Shown here piece by piece: positions 17,801-25,532 of a stretch of 64,000 bases of DNA (position 1 is the stretch's first letter; each line of letters opens with the position of its first letter). The DNA lies in the NCBI GenBank assembly GCA_017461475.1, contig JAFTXX010000021.1:81006-145005 (forward strand), read 5' to 3'. This DNA is from Clostridia bacterium. GTDB taxonomy: Bacteria; Bacillota; Clostridia; Oscillospirales; CAG-272. A program made the translations under genes and the position numbers. Under the pieces are notes generated by a model, which saw nothing but the letters and a program-made list of their open reading frames with translations, had not been told where the DNA came from and did not search any database.

Positions 17801-18522
17801 AGCAGTTCATCCTCAAACTTAACATCGTCGATGATAGTCTGGAATGTAGTATGACGGCAATGGTCAGACCAATATGTATCGATCATGCGAATTTCGGTGA
17901 TTGTGGGATCGCGATGCTCGCTCTTAAAATATTTCTGGCAGAAAGCGATATCCGCTTCATCCATTGCAAGACCGTAATCTTTTACAAACCCAGCAAGTCC
18001 GTCAGCATCCAAGGAAGTAAAACCGTCAAGAGTTTTTACCTCGGTGGGAACCGTGTACTGCATTTCAAGAGTTTCGGGCTTGTCAAGTGCGGCTTCACGA
18101 GCTTCTACGTGGTTGATAACATACTTTTTAATCTCTGTTACCTGTTCTGCGCTGAGGTTGCCGTAAAGAGCATAAACCTTTGCTGTGCGAACAGTAGGTC
18201 TGTCGCCCTGAGAGATAATCTGAATACACTGTGCAGCAGAATCTGCGCGCTGGTCAAACTGACCGGGGAGATATTCAACCGCGAACACGGTAGCGTCGCT
18301 GAGTGAAAGTTCATCGAAAACTACGTCTACCTGAGGTTCTGAAAATACAGTTCCTTTTGCATAGTCAAAAAGTTCCGCGGTGATGTTATCCGCATCGTAG
18401 CGATTGATAACGCGAACATCGGTAAGAGAAGTGATACCAAGAAGAGTGCGCGCGTCGGAAAGAAGCGATTTTGCTTCGTTGGCATGTTCTTTTTTCTTTT
18501 CTACATAGACTCTATATACCAT
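14830..18522 (-). CDS. purL: Phosphoribosylformylglycinamidine (FGAM) synthase, single-chain form
   Basis: Fourth step of purine synthesis: FGAR plus glutamine plus ATP gives FGAM. It has 1230 residues, the large one-chain type (PurS, synthetase and glutaminase fused) instead of the three-gene PurSQL of Bacillus. The synthetase part has ETHNHPTEIEPFGGAATCIGG. The C-terminal glutaminase (from about residue 965) has the nucleophile region MCGICNGFQ and the His-Glu pair in SHGEGRF. This glutaminase site is complete, unlike the one in this operon's PurF. AAAGGAG precedes the ATG. Last gene of the operon. Confidence 0.96.
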   Translation of the reverse strand: MVYRVYVEKKKEHANEAKSLLSDARTLLGITSLTDVRVINRYDADNITAELFDYAKGTVFSEPQVDVVFDELSLSDATVFAVEYLPGQFDQRADSAAQCIQIISQGDRPTVRTAKVYALYGNLSAEQVTEIKKYVINHVEAREAALDKPETLEMQYTVPTEVKTLDGFTSLDADGLAGFVKDYGLAMDEADIAFCQKYFKSEHRDPTITEIRMIDTYWSDHCRHTTFQTIIDDVKFEDELLQKAYEDYIAVRKELGRTKPICLMDLATVAVKYLKKHGKLDKLDESEEINACTVKIDIEVDGKSEPWLLLFKNETHNHPTEIEPFGGAATCIGGAIRDPLSGRAYVYGAMRVTGAANPLKSVSETIKGKLPQRKIVTTAAAGYSSYGNQIGLATGIVDEIYHDGYAAKRMEIGAVVAAAPAANVRRERPVPGDIVILLGGSTGRDGIGGATGSSKAHNAHSVETCGAEVQKGNAPEERKLQRLFRNAEACRMIKRCNDFGAGGVSVAIGELADGLVIDLNAVPKKYEGLDGTELAISESQERMAVVIEPENLNRFLELAKSENLQACKVAEVQEDARLVMHWNGKKIVDISRDFLNSNGAEKHITVTPETPKAYDKEINGGFVENYKALADDLNICSKRGLSERFDSTIGAGTVLMPFGGKHQLTPIQAMVQKVSVEKKNTDDCSFMAWGYNPFITEKSPYHGAYLAVVESVSKLIATGASFEDVYLTFQEYFERLGKDGKRWGKPLAALLGAFEAQKELGIGSIGGKDSMSGSFEDLDVPPTLVSFAVTTGKVQDVVSPEFKKAGNKVVLIAPEYDENGLPKTESLIKVFNTVTELLRSGKAVSAYTPGMGGIAEAVMKMCFGNGLGFNYNGNICAKGIFDYCYASFVLEVTEDVECKYVVGTVTDDGKITMGDEVLDLSEILDIYENKLESVFSCNIPTSDAPVCNFNYKATERVAPAIAVAKPRVLIPAFPGTNCEFDSAKAVRAAGADAEIFVINNLSADGIRKSVEDFANKLKESQMVFIPGGFSGGDEPDGSGKFITAFFRNAEIKEGVTELLEKRDGLMCGICNGFQALIKLGLVPYGKIIDTDENCPTLTFNAIARHQSRIVRTRVASNKSPWLALTEVGDVYTVPISHGEGRFVADESLIKKLAENGQIATQYVDLDGNATNDIHFNPNGSMYAIEGITSPDGRVFGKMGHSERIGAGLYKNVPGDYDIKMFKSAVEYFKK

Positions 18523-18523
18523 T

Positions 18524-19792
18524 TTAGCACTCCTTTGCTTTCAGCGCTCTTGCGCCGATATCGTGACGGTAATATGCGTTTTCAAAATGAATCTTGTCGA
18601 CAAGTCCGTATGCGGCTTTAATAGCGTTTGGCAATGTGTCGGCTACTTCGGTTGCGCCAAGTACACGACCGCCGTTTGTAACAAGTTTACCGTCCTTGAT
18701 TGCCGCACCTGCAACATAAACCTTGTCGCTGATATCAGTGGGAATTGTAAGTTCAAATCCCTTTTCATATGCAGTGGGATAGCCTTTTGAAGCCATAACT
18801 ACGCAACAAGCATGTTTATTAGAGAATTTAACTTCAGTTTCTGCGAGTTTTCCGTCGGTAACAGCACGCATAACGGTGAGAAGGTCGCTTTCGAGAAGCG
18901 GCAGAACCACCTGCGTTTCGGGGTCGCCGAAACGGCAGTTGTACTCAATGACTTTAGGACCGTTAGGTGTGAGCATGAGTCCGAAATAGAGACAGCCTTT
19001 GAAAGCGCGTCCTTCGGCGTTCATTGCGTCGATAGTAGGCTTGAAAATAGTCCTCATACAAATCTCGGCAATTTCGGCAGTGTAATAAGGGTTAGGCGCA
19101 ACAGTGCCCATACCGCCTGTGTTAAGTCCTGTATCGTTGTCACCCGCGCGCTTGTGGTCCATAGAAGAAATCATAGGAACAACAACATTACCGTCGGTAA
19201 ACGAAAGCACCGAAACTTCGGGACCTGTAAGGAACTCTTCAATAACAACTCTGTCGCCGCTCTTGCCGAACACTTTATCCTGCATCATGGATTTTACGGC
19301 GTCTTTTGCAGCTTCACGAGTTTCGGCGATAACAACGCCTTTGCCGAGCGCAAGACCGTCAGCCTTGATGACTGTGGGAATGGGAGCGCTGTCAAGATAT
19401 TCAAGAGCCGCGTCCATATCGGTGAATACTTCATACGCCGCGGTAGGAATACCGTACTTTTTCATAAGGTCTTTGGAAAACACCTTACTGCCTTCGATAA
19501 TCGCTGCATTCGCGCGAGGACCGAAGCAAGGAATTCCTTTTTCCTCAAGTGCGTCTACAGCACCGAGAACCAGGGGGTCGTCGGGTGCTACAATTGCATA
19601 ATCAATTTTATTTTCGACAGCAAATTTTACGATCCCGTCGATATCTTTTGCTCCGATGTCTACGCAGGTTGCATCAGCGGCGATGCCGCCGTTGCCGGGA
19701 AGCGCGTAGATCTCAGAAACTTCTTTATTTTCTTTTATTTTCTTGATGATGGCATGCTCTCTGCCGCCACCGCCAACGACTAATACTTTCAT
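18524..19792 (-). CDS. purD: Phosphoribosylamine-glycine ligase
   Basis: Second purine step: joins phosphoribosylamine and glycine using ATP. It has 422 residues, the usual length. The ATP-grasp fold starts with VLVVGGGGREHAI at residue 3. The grasp core contains PTVIKADGLALGKGVVIA, GPEVSVLSFTDG and the Mg site segment NCRFGDPETQVVLP. GGAGG lies just before the ATG. It sits 16 bp after the transformylase stop and abuts purL. Confidence 0.97.
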   Translation of the reverse strand: MKVLVVGGGGREHAIIKKIKENKEVSEIYALPGNGGIAADATCVDIGAKDIDGIVKFAVENKIDYAIVAPDDPLVLGAVDALEEKGIPCFGPRANAAIIEGSKVFSKDLMKKYGIPTAAYEVFTDMDAALEYLDSAPIPTVIKADGLALGKGVVIAETREAAKDAVKSMMQDKVFGKSGDRVVIEEFLTGPEVSVLSFTDGNVVVPMISSMDHKRAGDNDTGLNTGGMGTVAPNPYYTAEIAEICMRTIFKPTIDAMNAEGRAFKGCLYFGLMLTPNGPKVIEYNCRFGDPETQVVLPLLESDLLTVMRAVTDGKLAETEVKFSNKHACCVVMASKGYPTAYEKGFELTIPTDISDKVYVAGAAIKDGKLVTNGGRVLGATEVADTLPNAIKAAYGLVDKIHFENAYYRHDIGARALKAKEC

Positions 19793-19807
19793 CCTGCCTC
19801 CGAAGAA

Positions 19808-20992
19808 TTAATGATGGAACAGACGCATCTTAGTAAATGCCATTACCATGCCATACTTATTTGCGCAGTCAATAACGAGGTCATCGCGGATAGATCCGCC
19901 GGGTTCTGCGATATACTTTACGCCGCTGCGCTTTGCTCGCTCGATGTTATCGCTGAACGGGAAGAACGCGTCGGAACCGAGAGCAACGCCATCGATACCG
20001 TCAAGGTATGCGCGAATTTCCGCATCGGTAAGAGGCTCGGGTTGCTCTGTAAAATAGTTCTGCCAGATGCCGTCAGCGCAAACGTCTTCCTCATTGCGGT
20101 TGATATAACCGTCGATAACATTATCTCTGTCGGGTCTGCCAAGTTCGGGCTTGAAAGGAAGCGCGAGCACTTTCTCATGCTGACGAAGGAACCATGTATC
20201 AGCCTTTGTGCCTGCAAGACGCGTGCAGTGAATTCTCGACTGCTGACCTGCGCCTACGCCGATCGCCTGACCGTCAACAGCATAGCATACGGAATTAGAC
20301 TGTGTATATTTAAGGGTAATAAGTGCGATTATAAGATCGCGAACTGCGCTTTCTGGCATATCCTTGTTTGCGGTAACGATTTCTGAAAGAAGCTCTTTGT
20401 TGATCTCAAAATTGTTTCTTCCCTGCTCGAAAGTGATACCGTAAACCTGCTTGCGCTCGATTTCAGCGGGAACGTAATTGGGGTCGATTTTTACGATATT
20501 ATAATTGCCTTTTCTCTTTGACTTGAGAATTTCAAGTGCCTCCGGCTCATAACCGGGGGCGATGATACCGTCGGAAACCTCGCGCTTGATAAGTTTAGCG
20601 GTAGTAACGTCACAAACATCGGAAAGCGCGACCCAGTCACCGAAGGAACACATACGGTCGGTGCCTCTTGCTCTTGCATATGCGCAAGCGAGAGGAGACT
20701 TATCAAGATCTTCGATGTCATCAACAAAGCAAGCTTTCTTGAGTTTATCGGAAAGCGGAATGCCTACAGCCGCAGAAGTAGGGCTGACGTGCTTAAAGGA
20801 AGTTACAGCGGGAAGACCAAGAGCTTCTTTAAGCTCCTTTACAAGCTGCCAACTGTTGAAGGCGTCAAGAAAGTTAATGTAACCGGGTCTGCCGCAAAGT
20901 ATTTCGATAGGCAACTCCGAACCGTCCTGCATAAAAATCTTCGCAGGCTTCTGATTGGGGTTGCAACCATATTTAAGTTCAAATTCTTTCAT
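19808..20992 (-). CDS. Stand-alone AICAR transformylase (PurH C-terminal domain only)
   Basis: Converts AICAR to FAICAR with 10-formyl-tetrahydrofolate. It has 394 residues and corresponds to the transformylase half of PurH (about residues 200-510 of the bifunctional protein). The N-terminal MGS-like IMP cyclohydrolase domain is absent. Family features are the start ELKYGCNPNQKPA, TSFKHVSPTSAAVG, and near the end SDAFFPFSDN and YIAEPGGSIRDD. The ATG at 20992 follows TGAGGT. Ring closure to IMP is supplied by the adjacent PurO, encoded just upstream. Confidence 0.92.
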   Translation of the reverse strand: MKEFELKYGCNPNQKPAKIFMQDGSELPIEILCGRPGYINFLDAFNSWQLVKELKEALGLPAVTSFKHVSPTSAAVGIPLSDKLKKACFVDDIEDLDKSPLACAYARARGTDRMCSFGDWVALSDVCDVTTAKLIKREVSDGIIAPGYEPEALEILKSKRKGNYNIVKIDPNYVPAEIERKQVYGITFEQGRNNFEINKELLSEIVTANKDMPESAVRDLIIALITLKYTQSNSVCYAVDGQAIGVGAGQQSRIHCTRLAGTKADTWFLRQHEKVLALPFKPELGRPDRDNVIDGYINRNEEDVCADGIWQNYFTEQPEPLTDAEIRAYLDGIDGVALGSDAFFPFSDNIERAKRSGVKYIAEPGGSIRDDLVIDCANKYGMVMAFTKMRLFHH

Positions 20993-21000
20993 ATTGTACC

Positions 21001-21717
21001 TCACGCGTTCTTGTTTACAATTCTCGTTTCGCTCTCGCCGCTGGCAATATCAATATATCTGACAAAGAGCGAAACCTTGTTGTCTTCGTTCAGATTTGTC
21101 CAGATAAGGTCGGTAAGAGAATCAATGTCCATATTGGGAAGTTCGAGCGTTTTCGGCTCGCCCTCAAAGGAAGGCAGCGGATTGCCGTCACCGTTATATG
21201 TATGAATGAATTTTGCCTTGCCGGCTATGGGAGAGGAGTATGCGTATGTAAATCTCTCGCAGGAACTGTCATCGCCCTCTGCACTCTTCAAAATCGACAT
21301 CGCATAGTTCATTTCTCCGTTTTCGCAGTGAATGATACCGGAAATTCTGGGAGTGAAATTCGGCTTGTCGTCCTCAAACTCGCGAGTACGGAGTGCCTGC
21401 TCAAAGGTCATCTGCTTGTCCATCATATCATAAATAGTGTCAGTCTGATCGCCGTTGGTAACGATGGTCTTATTGCCGAGAACTCTGACAGGGTAATAAA
21501 TAATTAAATGCGGATCGGTCATCTTGGACTCGTCAAATGCCTTTGTACGCATAGCGTCACCCTCTGCGACAAACACGCGGTTGCGGCTATTCTCGCTTCT
21601 ACCCATAATAAAGTAAGCGGTAACAGCCTTTTTTCCATCTGCACTTTTACCAATTATAATACCTCTGCCATGATATGCAAGAGAGTTAAGCTCATTTGAA
21701 ATTGATGAAATCTTCAT
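21001..21717 (-). CDS. purO: Archaeal-type IMP cyclohydrolase
   Basis: Closes FAICAR to IMP, the last purine step. It has 238 residues and matches the PurO family (PF07826 type), with LAYHGRGIIIG, YFIMGRSENSRNRVF and YPVRVLGN typical of that fold. It is unrelated to the cyclohydrolase domain of bacterial PurH. The ATG at 21717 follows AGGAG at 6 nt. It sits 9 bp upstream of the transformylase, so a split PurH is rebuilt from two genes. Such a bacterial PurO is known from some Clostridia; I rank it as a displaced enzyme, not a new one. Confidence 0.85.
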   Translation of the reverse strand: MKISSISNELNSLAYHGRGIIIGKSADGKKAVTAYFIMGRSENSRNRVFVAEGDAMRTKAFDESKMTDPHLIIYYPVRVLGNKTIVTNGDQTDTIYDMMDKQMTFEQALRTREFEDDKPNFTPRISGIIHCENGEMNYAMSILKSAEGDDSSCERFTYAYSSPIAGKAKFIHTYNGDGNPLPSFEGEPKTLELPNMDIDSLTDLIWTNLNEDNKVSLFVRYIDIASGESETRIVNKNA

Positions 21718-21731
21718 TTTTATTCTCCTAT

Positions 21732-22337
21732 CTAAAGAAGTTCGCTGCAAACTTTTTCAACCGACAAAGGAAGTATCTTCCACTCGGCAAGTCTCATTAC
21801 TCTTTTCTGCAATGTCTCAGGTGTATCATCCTCGCGGATAGCGACTGCCTTTTGCATTATTATCTCTCCGCCGTCGGGAACTTCATTTACAAAATGCACG
21901 GTTGCACCCGTAACTTTAACACCGTATTTAAGTGCCGCCTCATGCACACGAAGACCGTAGAATCCCTCGCCGCAAAAAGAAGGGATAAGTGAAGGATGTA
22001 CATTAATTATGCGTCTCGGATATGTACTTGTAAATCTTTCACTGAGAATTACCATAAAGCCAGCAAGCACGATTATATCAATTTTGTTATCTTCAAGAAG
22101 TGTAATGAGATTGTTCTCAAAAGCCCTTTGACTTCCGCCGAGTTCTTTTTTTGAAACAACGGCTGTTTTGATATTTGCTTTTCTCGCTCTCTCAAGCGCA
22201 TACGCATCCGCTTTATTAGAAATTACAAGTTCTATCTTGCCGCTTTTGATGATGCCTTTGTTTTGCGCGTTTATCAAAGCCTGTAAATTGGTGCCGCCGC
22301 CCGAAACTAAAACGGCAATTCGTTTTACCGTATTCAT
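21732..22337 (-). CDS. purN: Phosphoribosylglycinamide formyltransferase
   Basis: Third purine step: transfers formyl from 10-formyl-THF to GAR. It has 201 residues. Motifs are VLVSGGGTNLQALI (about residues 8-21), the catalytic region LAGFMVILSERFT...INVHPSLIPSF, then GVKVTGATVHFVNEVPDGG. It starts at ATG 22337, whose A is also the last base of the purM stop (TGATG). Genes are thus tightly coupled. Confidence 0.95.
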   Translation of the reverse strand: MNTVKRIAVLVSGGGTNLQALINAQNKGIIKSGKIELVISNKADAYALERARKANIKTAVVSKKELGGSQRAFENNLITLLEDNKIDIIVLAGFMVILSERFTSTYPRRIINVHPSLIPSFCGEGFYGLRVHEAALKYGVKVTGATVHFVNEVPDGGEIIMQKAVAIREDDTPETLQKRVMRLAEWKILPLSVEKVCSELL

Positions 22338-23386
22338 CAGCAAAGCACCACGCCATCGTCACCTTTGACGATTTCACCGATAACATATGCATCCTCGCCG
22401 TTTGCACGGAGAATTTCCAGTGCGGTCTCTGTTTCAGTTGCGGGAACAACTATGCTCATACCAACACCCATATTATAAGTGTTATACATATCGCGCTCGG
22501 GAATGTTGCCTTTCTTTGCGATAAGGTCGAAAATAGGAAGTACCTTAACTGCAGATTTATCAATCTTTGCAGTGAGTCCCTTAGGAATGGAGCGCGGAAT
22601 GTTTTCATAGAAACCGCCGCCAGTGATATGGCTGATGCCCTTAACGGTAACTTTTTCCAAGAGGGCAAGCACAGATTTAACATAAATCTTGGTAGGAGTA
22701 AGCAAAGTTTCTGCAACACTCTTGCCGCCGAGTTCCTCGCAAGGCTCATACAGAGATGCGGGATTATTGTCAATGTCAAAAACTTTACGCACGAGAGAGA
22801 AACCGTTGGAATGTACGCCGCTTGACGCAAGTGCAATTACTACATCGCCTTCTGCCATTTTTGTATTGTCCAAAATCTTTTTCTTGTCTACAATGCCGAC
22901 AGCAAAGCCAGCAAGGTCATAATCTTCCACGGGCATCATACCGGGATGTTCTGCGGTTTCGCCGCCGATAAGCGCCGCACCGGACTGCACACATCCTTCG
23001 GCAACGCCGCCGACGATAGAAGCAATCTTTTCGGGAACATTTTTGCCGCATGCAATATAGTCGAGGAAGAACAATGGCTTTGCGCCAACGCAAATGATAT
23101 CGTTAACGCACATTGCAACGGCATCAATACCGATAGTATCATGCTTATCCATGAGAATTGCAAGTTTTACCTTGGTGCCACAACCGTCAGTACCGGAAAC
23201 AAGCACCGGCTCCTCCATGCCTGCGACGGGCAATCCGAAGCAACCGCCAAAACCGCCAACATCATCAAGACAACCGGCATTCTTGGTACGTGCGATATGC
23301 TTTTTCATAAGTTCAACTGCTTTGTAACCGGCAACAATATCAACGCCGGCTGCTGCGTAACTATCAGATTTAGATTGTGTGCTCAT
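22337..23386 (-). CDS. purM: Phosphoribosylformylglycinamidine cyclo-ligase (AIR synthetase)
   Basis: Fifth purine step: closes FGAM to AIR with ATP. It has 349 residues. Family motifs are YAAAGVDIVAGYKAVELMK, VSGTDGCGTKVKLA, MCVNDIICVGAKPLFFLDY and ALIGGETAEHPGM. The ATG at 23386 follows AAAGGAA. An upstream in-frame start at 23419 lies inside purF and is not supported by an SD. The ORF ends in a coupled stop/start with purN. Confidence 0.96.
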   Translation of the reverse strand: MSTQSKSDSYAAAGVDIVAGYKAVELMKKHIARTKNAGCLDDVGGFGGCFGLPVAGMEEPVLVSGTDGCGTKVKLAILMDKHDTIGIDAVAMCVNDIICVGAKPLFFLDYIACGKNVPEKIASIVGGVAEGCVQSGAALIGGETAEHPGMMPVEDYDLAGFAVGIVDKKKILDNTKMAEGDVVIALASSGVHSNGFSLVRKVFDIDNNPASLYEPCEELGGKSVAETLLTPTKIYVKSVLALLEKVTVKGISHITGGGFYENIPRSIPKGLTAKIDKSAVKVLPIFDLIAKKGNIPERDMYNTYNMGVGMSIVVPATETETALEILRANGEDAYVIGEIVKGDDGVVLC

Positions 23387-23388
23387 TT

Positions 23389-24813
23389 TTATTCCTTTCC
23401 GCTCCAGCAATATGTGCAAAGCTTACACGGCTCGATGCCGATTGATTTTATAATTCCTTCAAGTGTTTGAAATTCAAGAGACGCAAAGTTAAACGACTCG
23501 CAAATTGTCTGTCTGAGTTTCTTTCCTCTTTCGGTTGATGAATCGGTGTATTCATCTATATGCTTAAATCCTTCTTCACCTTCAAGATCCATAATTACAC
23601 GACGTGCAAGCAATTCCATAGGACTTCTTGAACTTGAAAAATTCAAATATTTGCAACCGTACATTATGGGCGGGCACGCAGAGCGCATATGAACCTCTTT
23701 CGCACCGTGGTCATAAAGAAAATCGACTGTTTCTTTAAGCTGCGTTCCGCGTACAATAGAATCGTCGACGAATAAAAGTTTTTTGCCTTGAATAAGTTCG
23801 TGCACGGGAATCTGCTTCATTTTTGCAACCTTATTACGCTCTACTTGATTGGTGGGCATAAAGCTGCGCGGCCAAGTAGGAGTGTATTTGATAAACGGAC
23901 GTGCAAATGGAACTCCGCTCTTATTGGCATATCCAATGGCGTGAGGAGTACCCGAATCGGGAACGCCGCCGACATAGTCAATATCCTGTGCAAGTCCCGC
24001 TGCCTTATCGTTTTCCGCCATTATAGCGCCGTTGCGATAGCGCATGGTTTCAACGTTTACACCCTCATAATTTGAGGTAGAATAACCGTAATAAGACCAA
24101 AGAAATGCACAAATACGCATCTCTTTACCCGGAGCCATAAGCTGCGTCATGCCATCGGCTGTAAGCTCAACTATTTCGCCGGGTCCGAGCTCTGTCACAT
24201 TCTCATATCCGAGCTTTTGATAAGCAAAAGACTCGAAAGAAGCGCAATATCCGTTTTCGTTTTTACCGATATGTACCGGAGTTCTTCCGAAATAGTCACG
24301 TGCCGCAATGATATGCCCATTGTCACAGAGAAGCAGAATAGAAGCAGAGCCTTCTATAGACTCTTGTGCAAATCTGATTCCCTCGGCAAATGTAGGCTTT
24401 TGGTCAATTAAAGCAGCCATAAGCTCGTTTGAATTGACCCTGCCGCCCGTCATAGCATCAAAGTGCAGACCGCACGGCGAAAGATATTTATCTATAAGCT
24501 CATTTGCATTATTAATAATACCTATTGTGCAAATGGCGTATGTACCATGATTGGAACGAATAAGCAACGGTTGCGGATCGGTATCGCTTATGCAACCAAT
24601 AGCAGAAGTTCCCTTCATTTCTTCAAGAACATTTTCAAACTTTGTTCTGAAAGGTGAATTCTCTATATTATGAATTTTTCTCTGCAATCCGATTTCTTTG
24701 TCGTATGCCGCCATACCTGCACGGCGCGTACCAAGATGTGAATGGTAATCTGTACCGAAGAACACATCAACCATCGCATCAGTCTTGCAGACAGCTCCAA
24801 AAAAGCCTCCCAT
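23389..24813 (-). CDS. purF: PurF-like amidophosphoribosyltransferase with degenerate glutaminase site
   Basis: Class-II amidotransferase plus PRPP-transferase fold, 474 residues, first purine step by position. The PRPP loop is intact (LLFVDDSIVRGTQ, about residues 345-357). Cys positions resembling the Fe-S ligands of Bacillus-type PurF remain (RICAFLW, MYGCKY, CKLCTYC at the C-terminus). The glutaminase half looks inactive. The residue after Met is Gly (MGGFFG) in place of the N-terminal Cys nucleophile. The usual RYST arginine segment reads IGCISDTD, HNGNL reads TIGIINNANEL, and SDTE reads VNSNE. AAGGAG precedes the ATG, with no upstream extension possible. Confidence 0.85.
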   Translation of the reverse strand: MGGFFGAVCKTDAMVDVFFGTDYHSHLGTRRAGMAAYDKEIGLQRKIHNIENSPFRTKFENVLEEMKGTSAIGCISDTDPQPLLIRSNHGTYAICTIGIINNANELIDKYLSPCGLHFDAMTGGRVNSNELMAALIDQKPTFAEGIRFAQESIEGSASILLLCDNGHIIAARDYFGRTPVHIGKNENGYCASFESFAYQKLGYENVTELGPGEIVELTADGMTQLMAPGKEMRICAFLWSYYGYSTSNYEGVNVETMRYRNGAIMAENDKAAGLAQDIDYVGGVPDSGTPHAIGYANKSGVPFARPFIKYTPTWPRSFMPTNQVERNKVAKMKQIPVHELIQGKKLLFVDDSIVRGTQLKETVDFLYDHGAKEVHMRSACPPIMYGCKYLNFSSSRSPMELLARRVIMDLEGEEGFKHIDEYTDSSTERGKKLRQTICESFNFASLEFQTLEGIIKSIGIEPCKLCTYCWSGKE

Positions 24814-24840
24814 GGTTTTACTCCTTAATGTTTACGCTTA

Positions 24841-25335
24841 TCACTTGTTAAATTCCGCAGCTACTGCGGCGTCCTTTTCAAGAACAACTTTTGCATCGCT
24901 TGCGCGTTTAGCATCAAGCTTATCGGCAAGTGCCTTGTCTTCTACTGCGAGTATCTGAGCTGCAATTAGTGCCGCGTTTGCACCGCCATTTATAGCAACC
25001 GTTGCAACGGGAATACCGGTGGGCATCTGAACAGTGGAAAGAAGTGCGTCAAGTCCGTCAAGATTTGAGGACTTGCAAGGGATTCCGATAACGGGAAGAG
25101 TTGTATTTGCGGCGATTGCACCTGCGAGATGTGCAGCCATACCTGCTGCTGCTATCATGACACCGAATCCGTTTGCGCGTGCGTTACGTGCAAAATCAGC
25201 CGCTTCAACGGGAGTTCTGTGTGCGGAATAGATATGCACCTCAAAAGGAATCTCAAGTGCGGTAAGCATATCGGTAGCTTTGCGAATGATAGGCAGGTCA
25301 CTGTCACTGCCCATGATAATACCAACTTTTTTCAT
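24841..25335 (-). CDS. purE: N5-CAIR mutase / AIR carboxylase catalytic subunit
   Basis: Sixth purine step, adding the carboxyl group to AIR. It has 164 residues. It shows GSDSDLPI (about residues 9-16), YSAHRTP (about 38-44), AAAGMAAHLAG and VQMPTGIPVATVAING, closest to class I PurE. Class I enzymes work with PurK, which is absent from this window. It is the first gene of the purine operon, behind the ZTP riboswitch. Confidence 0.95.
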   Translation of the reverse strand: MKKVGIIMGSDSDLPIIRKATDMLTALEIPFEVHIYSAHRTPVEAADFARNARANGFGVMIAAAGMAAHLAGAIAANTTLPVIGIPCKSSNLDGLDALLSTVQMPTGIPVATVAINGGANAALIAAQILAVEDKALADKLDAKRASDAKVVLEKDAAVAAEFNK

Positions 25336-25350
25336 TTATTTCTCCTACAA

Positions 25351-25390
25351 AAAAGTAAAAAAGCACACTTACCCATAAAAGTAAATGTGC
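25351..25390 (-). terminator. Riboswitch-controlled intrinsic terminator before purE
   Basis: On the minus strand GCACATTTAC pairs with GTAAGTGTGC (one G-U) around an 8-nt loop, followed by TTTTTT and a second T run. Its 5' arm overlaps the 3' end of the ZTP riboswitch (CTGGGCA), so ligand binding can block terminator formation. Confidence 0.9.
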
Positions 25391-25460
25391 CCAGACGGTC
25401 GACTTGTTTTTGCCAAAATTCTTCGCTCCCCGTGGTGCTCCACATTATCCGTCAGTCGCA
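25391..25460 (-). promoter_or_regulatory. ZTP riboswitch (pfl motif)
   Basis: Read on the minus strand: GCGACTGACGG, then the hairpin GTGGAGCACCAC, the conserved GGGGAGCG, a linker, and CCGTCTGGGCA. This is the order and the conserved sequence of the pfl/ZTP aptamer, which binds ZMP/ZTP and turns on one-carbon and purine genes when formyl-folate runs low. It sits between the purE promoter and a terminator. ZMP is AICAR, the substrate of the operon's own transformylase, so the control loop is direct. Confidence 0.92.
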
Positions 25461-25485
25461 AAGAACACAATTAAAATATGTATAA

Positions 25486-25515
25486 ATTATAACATATCAG
25501 CAAAGAAAGTGTCAA
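25486..25515 (-). promoter_or_regulatory. Promoter of the purine operon
   Basis: TTGACA (25510-25515) and TATAAT (25486-25491) on the minus strand, 18-bp spacer. Both hexamers are consensus. It begins 17 bp after the pyrB stop codon. Confidence 0.9.
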
Positions 25516-25532
25516 GGCACTAAAGGCATATT

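Noticed and set aside
25391-25460. A guanine/adenine (purine) riboswitch before purE
   Set aside because: The purine aptamer core (TATA...CCGTAA...GACTATG-like) is absent, while the ZTP consensus GGGGAGC and CCGTCTGGGCA is present.
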